From: Qipengyuania oceanensis
GTDB taxonomy: Bacteria; Pseudomonadota; Alphaproteobacteria; Sphingomonadales; Sphingomonadaceae
Assembly: GCF_009827535.1 (NCBI RefSeq)
Contig: NZ_WTYN01000002.1
Location: 62,001 to 126,000 of the forward strand
Reading direction: 5' to 3'
Length of the DNA stretch: 64,000 nt
Part shown: positions 60,743 through 64,000 of the stretch, one piece after another
Layout: each line of letters begins with the position of its first letter
Numbering within the stretch: the stretch's first letter is position 1
Position numbers and translations under genes: made by a program
The notes under the pieces: model-generated
What the model was told of the DNA's origin: nothing
Database searches by the model: none
Seen by the model: only the letters and a program-made list of their open reading frames with translations

Positions 60743-60864
60743 CACCCGAAGAAGAAACCGAATACCGCCGCCGCCAGAGGAGCCGCAACCTCGTGGTGGG
60801 CGGCGTGCTGCTCTTCTTTGTCGCGTTGTTCTACGCGATCACGATCGTCAGGATGGGTGACTGA
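60739..60864 (+). CDS. Small membrane protein, CoxF-like
   Basis: 41 residues: a polar start ([17 protein letters not shown]) and one membrane helix ([19 protein letters not shown]), ending RMGD. A small protein of this kind between ctaB and ctaG is common in alphaproteobacterial cox clusters and has been called CoxF; a role in oxidase assembly is presumed. Overlaps ctaB by four bases and precedes ctaG by two bases. Confidence 0.8.
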   Translation: MTPEEETEYRRRQRSRNLVVGGVLLFFVALFYAITIVRMGD

Positions 60865-60866
60865 AC

Positions 60867-61451
60867 ATGACGACTGCCACTCTCGACAGGCGCAACTCGC
60901 GGGTCGCGACTCTGGCTTTTCTCGGTGCGCTGGCCATGCTCGGCCTCGGCTACGCCGCCGTGCCGCTCTACCAGTTGTTCTGCCAGGTCACCGGCTTCGG
61001 CGGGACGACCCAGAAGGCGAGCGAGAGCGAGGCGAACCTTGCCGCGCAGTTCGCTCGCAGTGCCGGTACGCGCGAGATCTCGATCCGCTTCGATGCTTCG
61101 ACCGCGCGCGACCTCAACTGGTCGTTCGCGCCCGCGCAGGTTACCGAAACCGTCCAGATCGGCGTGCGCGACATGGCGTTCTACACCGCGCGCAACAACG
61201 ACAGCGTACCGATCACGGGCAGCGCAACGTTCAATGTCGAACCGGAATACGCCGGGCGCTATTTCAACAAGATCCAGTGTTTCTGCTTCACCGAACAGAC
61301 GCTCCAGCCGGGCCAGCAGGTCCGCATGCCGGTGCTGTTCTACGTTGATCCCGCGATCCTCGATGACGAGAATGCCAAGGATCTCGAGCAGATAACCCTG
61401 AGCTACACTTTCCACCGATCGATCGATCAACCCGGAGACCGGGCCGAGTAA
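60867..61451 (+). CDS. ctaG: Cytochrome c oxidase assembly protein CtaG (Cox11)
   Basis: Delivers copper to the CuB site. 194 residues: an N-terminal anchor (VATLAFLGALAMLGLGYAAVPLYQLFCQVTGFGG) and a periplasmic immunoglobulin-like domain with KIQCFCFTEQTLQPGQ, where C-F-C binds copper. The Asp/Glu in DPAILDD end it. Two bases downstream of the CoxF-like gene. Confidence 0.96.
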   Translation: MTTATLDRRNSRVATLAFLGALAMLGLGYAAVPLYQLFCQVTGFGGTTQKASESEANLAAQFARSAGTREISIRFDASTARDLNWSFAPAQVTETVQIGVRDMAFYTARNNDSVPITGSATFNVEPEYAGRYFNKIQCFCFTEQTLQPGQQVRMPVLFYVDPAILDDENAKDLEQITLSYTFHRSIDQPGDRAE

Positions 61452-61518
61452 CCCTCTGGACCTCGGCCCTCGTCGTCATTAAGGGCGACGCAAAGCGAGA
61501 CACAGGACGCGAGATAAA

Positions 61519-62340
61519 ATGGCTGGCAACGTCAATCACGAATATCACATTCTCGAACCCGATATCTGGCCGATCGTCGGTGCCTTCGCGGCGCTGACCT
61601 TCACCAGCGGCATGGTGCTGTTCATGCACGACATGCCGAGCTGGCCGATCGTGCTCGGTCTCGGAATCATGGCGCTGATCGCCACTTTCTTCGCGTGGTT
61701 CTCGAACATCGTGAAGGAAGCGCAGCGCGGCGACCACACGCCGGTCGTTCAGCTGCACATGCGCTACGGCATGATCCTGTTCATCGCGTCGGAAGTCATG
61801 TTCTTCGTCGGCTGGTTCTGGAGCTTCTTCGATTTCGCGCTCTTCCCGAGCGAGATCTCGGAAGTCATCGGCGGGCAATTCCCTCCCAAGGCGATCGAGG
61901 CGGTGATCGACCCGTTCAGCCTGCCGCTGCTCAATACACTGATCCTGCTGTGTTCCGGCACCACGGTCACCTGGGCGCACCACTCGCTGATCCATGGCGA
62001 TCGCGAAGGTCTCAAGAAGGGTCTCTGGCTGACGATCCTGCTGGGCGCATTGTTCACCAGCATCCAGATCTACGAGTACGCACACGCGCCGTTCGCTTTC
62101 GGCGGCAACACCTACAGCTCGGCGTTCTACATGGCGACCGGCTTCCACGGCTTCCACGTGCTGATCGGCACGATCTTCCTGATCGTCTGCCTGTTCCGCA
62201 CCTACAGGGGCCACTTCACGCCGAAGCAGCACTTCGGTTTCGAAGCGGCTGCCTGGTACTGGCACTTCGTCGACGTGGTGTGGCTGTTCCTGTTCGTCGC
62301 GGTTTACGTCTGGGGCGGCTGGGGCGCTGTCACGCACTGA
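61519..62340 (+). CDS. coxC: Cytochrome c oxidase subunit III
   Basis: 273 residues, seven helices. YHILEPDIWPIVGAFAALTFTSG, RYGMILFIASEVMFFVGWFW and the C-terminal VHIIIGTIFL-like HGFHVLIGTIFLIV and AAAWYWHFVDVVWLFLFVAVYVWG are family signatures, with a lipid-binding Glu in the membrane core. It follows ctaG by 67 bp. Its stop shares a base with the DUF983 start (TGATG). Confidence 0.96.
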   Translation: MAGNVNHEYHILEPDIWPIVGAFAALTFTSGMVLFMHDMPSWPIVLGLGIMALIATFFAWFSNIVKEAQRGDHTPVVQLHMRYGMILFIASEVMFFVGWFWSFFDFALFPSEISEVIGGQFPPKAIEAVIDPFSLPLLNTLILLCSGTTVTWAHHSLIHGDREGLKKGLWLTILLGALFTSIQIYEYAHAPFAFGGNTYSSAFYMATGFHGFHVLIGTIFLIVCLFRTYRGHFTPKQHFGFEAAAWYWHFVDVVWLFLFVAVYVWGGWGAVTH

Positions 62341-62726
62341 TGGAGCCGGACAGGTCCGACACCGAGAAGGGGCAGCCCGGTCACGCCGAGGCTGCCCTTT
62401 TCGGTTTGTGCCCATCGTGCCATGCGCGCACCCTGTTCGACGGGGTTGCGAGGTTCGCCCCGCGCTGCCGGGTTTGCGGGCTCGACTTTTCCCGGTTCAA
62501 CGTCGGCGACGGTCCCGCGGCCTTCCTGATCCTGATCGTGGGTGCGATCGTCGTCGGGCTGGCCGTCTGGCTCCAGCTCGCCGTCGCGCCGCCGTGGTGG
62601 GTCCATGCGATCCTGTGGCTCACCGTGTCGGTCGCGCTGACTGTGGGCGGCCTGCGCGTCGCCAAGGCTTGGCTGCTGCAATCGGAATACCGTCACAAGG
62701 CGGGTAACGCAGGGACACCGAACTGA
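62340..62726 (+). CDS. DUF983 family protein
   Basis: 128 residues. ALFGLCPSCHARTLFDG and APRCRVCGLDFS provide two CxxC pairs that may bind zinc or copper, followed by two membrane helices (AFLILIVGAIVVGLAVWLQL and HAILWLTVSVALTVGGLR). The gene is regularly found between coxC and SURF1 in Alphaproteobacteria, implying a role in oxidase biogenesis. Its stop overlaps the SURF1 start. A terminator-like hairpin lies inside its first 20 codons. Confidence 0.88.
   Translation: MEPDRSDTEKGQPGHAEAALFGLCPSCHARTLFDGVARFAPRCRVCGLDFSRFNVGDGPAAFLILIVGAIVVGLAVWLQLAVAPPWWVHAILWLTVSVALTVGGLRVAKAWLLQSEYRHKAGNAGTPN
62367..62410 (+). terminator. Terminator-like hairpin inside the start of the DUF983 gene
   Basis: AAGGGGCAGCC (62367-62377) and GGCTGCCCTTT (62390-62400) form an 11-bp stem with one G-U pair and a 12-nt loop, followed by TTTTCGGTTT. 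It stands about 27 bases after the coxC stop, the usual place for a terminator, yet lies within codons 10-21 of DUF983. Confidence 0.65.
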
Positions 62727-63301
62727 TGGCTCGCCGGGTACCCCTTCTGTCGACGGTGATCGTCCTGCTGGCGGTGGCGACGATGATCGGGCTCGGCTTC
62801 TGGCAGCTCGGCAGGCTGGCGGAAAAGGAAGCACTGATCGCACGCTATTCGCAGGCCGGCACCCAGGCGCGAGAGGTCGCTTTCCCGACGAGCGGCGACG
62901 GCCAGGACCTGCTTTTCCGGCGCAGCGCAATCGACTGTGCCGTGGTCCAGTCGGTGGAGCCCGTTGCAGGACGGAATGCAGATGGCCGGGCGGGCTGGGC
63001 TCAGCGGGCAAGCTGTACCGACGCCCGCAGCGTTAAAGTGGTCTTGGTGGACCTGGGCTGGACGCTCGATCCGCAACCGGTCGAGTGGGACGGGGGGCCA
63101 GTCGCTGGCATCGTCGCCCCGGGGCCGCGGCTCGTAGTGATCAATCCACCGGCGGGGCTTCAGCCGCTCGCCAGGCCCGATCCTTCGGATCTTCCCAACA
63201 ACCATCTTGCCTATGCGGGACAGTGGTTCTTCTTCGCGCTGACCGCGCTGGTGATCTATGTCCTTGCACTGCGGCGGCGGTGGCGCGCTAGCGAGGCGTA
63301 A
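62726..63301 (+). CDS. SURF1 family protein
   Basis: 191 residues with a helix at each end (VPLLSTVIVLLAVATMIGLGFWQLG and QWFFFALTALVIYVLALRRR) and a periplasmic loop with VLVDLGWTLDP and the P-D-P-S-D-L-P-N-N-H-L segment typical of SURF1. It is shorter than many homologues. SURF1 helps assemble heme a in subunit I. ATG 62726 overlaps the DUF983 stop. Fifty-one bases separate it from thrC. Confidence 0.92.
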   Translation: MARRVPLLSTVIVLLAVATMIGLGFWQLGRLAEKEALIARYSQAGTQAREVAFPTSGDGQDLLFRRSAIDCAVVQSVEPVAGRNADGRAGWAQRASCTDARSVKVVLVDLGWTLDPQPVEWDGGPVAGIVAPGPRLVVINPPAGLQPLARPDPSDLPNNHLAYAGQWFFFALTALVIYVLALRRRWRASEA

Positions 63302-63352
63302 AGAGGCGCTTGCTTGCCGAGCGCCCGATGCGCGGCTAGTCGCGCAGCCGAT

Positions 63353-64000
63353 ATGCAGTATGTCTCCACCCGCGGCAGCGCCCCGGCGCTCGATTTCGAA
63401 GGCGCGACACTCGCCGGTCTCGCCAGCGACGGCGGCCTGTTCGTGCCGGCCGAATGGCCGCAGTTCTCGCACGCGGACATCGCGGCCATGCGCGGCCTGC
63501 CCTATGCCGAGCTCGCCACCCGGATCATCGCCCCCTTCGTCGGCGACAGCCTGACCGACGACGAGTTGCGCGCACTGTGCGCGGAGGCTTACGGCCGATT
63601 CGCCCATGCGGCGGTCACGCCGTTGAAACAGCTCGACGAACAGCAATGGTTGCTCGAACTGTTCCACGGCCCCACGCTCGCATTCAAGGACGTCGCGCTG
63701 CAGTTGCTCGGCCTCTTGTTCGAGACCTTCCTGACCCGGCGCGAGGATCATCTGACGATCGTCGGCGCGACCAGCGGGGACACCGGATCCGCGGCGATCG
63801 ACGCGGTGGCTGGGCGCGAGAAGATCGACATCTTCATGCTTCACCCGAAGGGGCGGGTGAGCGACGTCCAGCGCCGCCAGATGACCACGGTGCGCGCGCC
63901 CAACGTCCACAACATCGCGATCGAGGGCAGCTTCGACGATGCGCAGGCGATGGTGAAGCGCATGTTCCGCGACGAGGCGCTCACCGGGCGCTTCCACATC
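63353..64000 (+). CDS. thrC: Threonine synthase (3' truncated by window end)
   Basis: Makes threonine from phosphohomoserine with pyridoxal phosphate. The first 216 codons are present, no stop reached. MQYVSTRGSAPALDFEGATLAGLASDGGLFVP is the family N-terminus, ELFHGPTLAFKDVALQLLG holds the PLP-binding Lys (F-K-D), and IVGATSGDTGSAAIDAV is the phosphate-binding loop. It lies downstream of the SURF1 gene on the same strand. Confidence 0.96.
   Translation, partial: MQYVSTRGSAPALDFEGATLAGLASDGGLFVPAEWPQFSHADIAAMRGLPYAELATRIIAPFVGDSLTDDELRALCAEAYGRFAHAAVTPLKQLDEQQWLLELFHGPTLAFKDVALQLLGLLFETFLTRREDHLTIVGATSGDTGSAAIDAVAGREKIDIFMLHPKGRVSDVQRRQMTTVRAPNVHNIAIEGSFDDAQAMVKRMFRDEALTGRFHI

Noticed and set aside
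1-64000. CRISPR array, prophage or insertion sequence
   Set aside because: No regularly spaced repeats, integrase, transposase or phage structural genes were seen.

Overview
The window is a dense, GC-rich stretch of an alphaproteobacterial chromosome. Gene content and order point to Sphingomonadales, probably Erythrobacteraceae. The pointers are an aa3 oxidase cluster with coxB-coxA and ctaB-coxF-like-ctaG-coxC-DUF983-SURF1, an infA-maf-RNaseE/G-yacG block, a hisG-hisD-nusB-thiL block, a pyrE-pdxJ-acpS-lepB block, a TonB-dependent receptor without an STN domain, and a WS/DGAT acyltransferase. This assignment is an inference from synteny; no rRNA or other marker is present. I see no prophage, insertion sequence or CRISPR array.

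Layout. 0-5.2 kb: end of a DMT permease, a vapBC toxin-antitoxin pair with a recognisable operator, glmS, and a GGDEF-EAL c-di-GMP protein. 5.2-12.4 kb: purQ, purS, an M16 protease and purC, then a CPA1 antiporter divergent from an orphan HPr-kinase-like protein, then tRNA-Phe. 12.5-24 kb: infA-maf-RNaseE/G-yacG, a TonB-dependent receptor, an acyltransferase/hydrolase pair, a flavoprotein, an APC permease and uvrC. 24-25.7 kb: an accessory pocket of four small genes and recurrent hairpins, visibly lower in GC. 25.7-43.8 kb: mostly housekeeping and detoxification genes on the minus strand (serine hydrolase, carotenoid oxygenase, CDGSH protein, TesB, H+-pyrophosphatase, thiL-nusB-hisD-hisG, hydrolase/SDR/pirin/Nudix/BolA, GST, MpaB-type oxygenase, TetR). 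44-50.4 kb: cobS without cobT, a bifunctional PBP, two hotdog thioesterases, and a three-gene cassette of a 47-residue peptide plus two uncharacterised proteins. 50.3-55.7 kb: ruvX, a DUF3089 hydrolase, an AI-2E family transporter, lepB, acpS, pdxJ and pyrE in overlapping array. 55.7-64 kb: the cox cluster, running into a truncated thrC.

The best candidate for an undescribed system is the cassette at 48.2-50.35 kb. An AT-rich promoter region precedes a 47-residue peptide with an acidic N-terminal half and a hydrophobic Tyr-rich, Gly-Gly-ending C-terminus. Two co-directional proteins follow, overlapping each other by 13 bp. The second carries a cupin-like HxH motif followed by helices that look like HEAT repeats. 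This resembles a peptide-modification (RiPP-like) locus, but no known modifying-enzyme family is recognised.

Genes are tightly packed. Many same-strand neighbours share a 4-base start/stop overlap, in which ATGA, GTGA, TTGA and probably CTGA (thiL) all occur. Several convergent pairs end within a few bases of each other.
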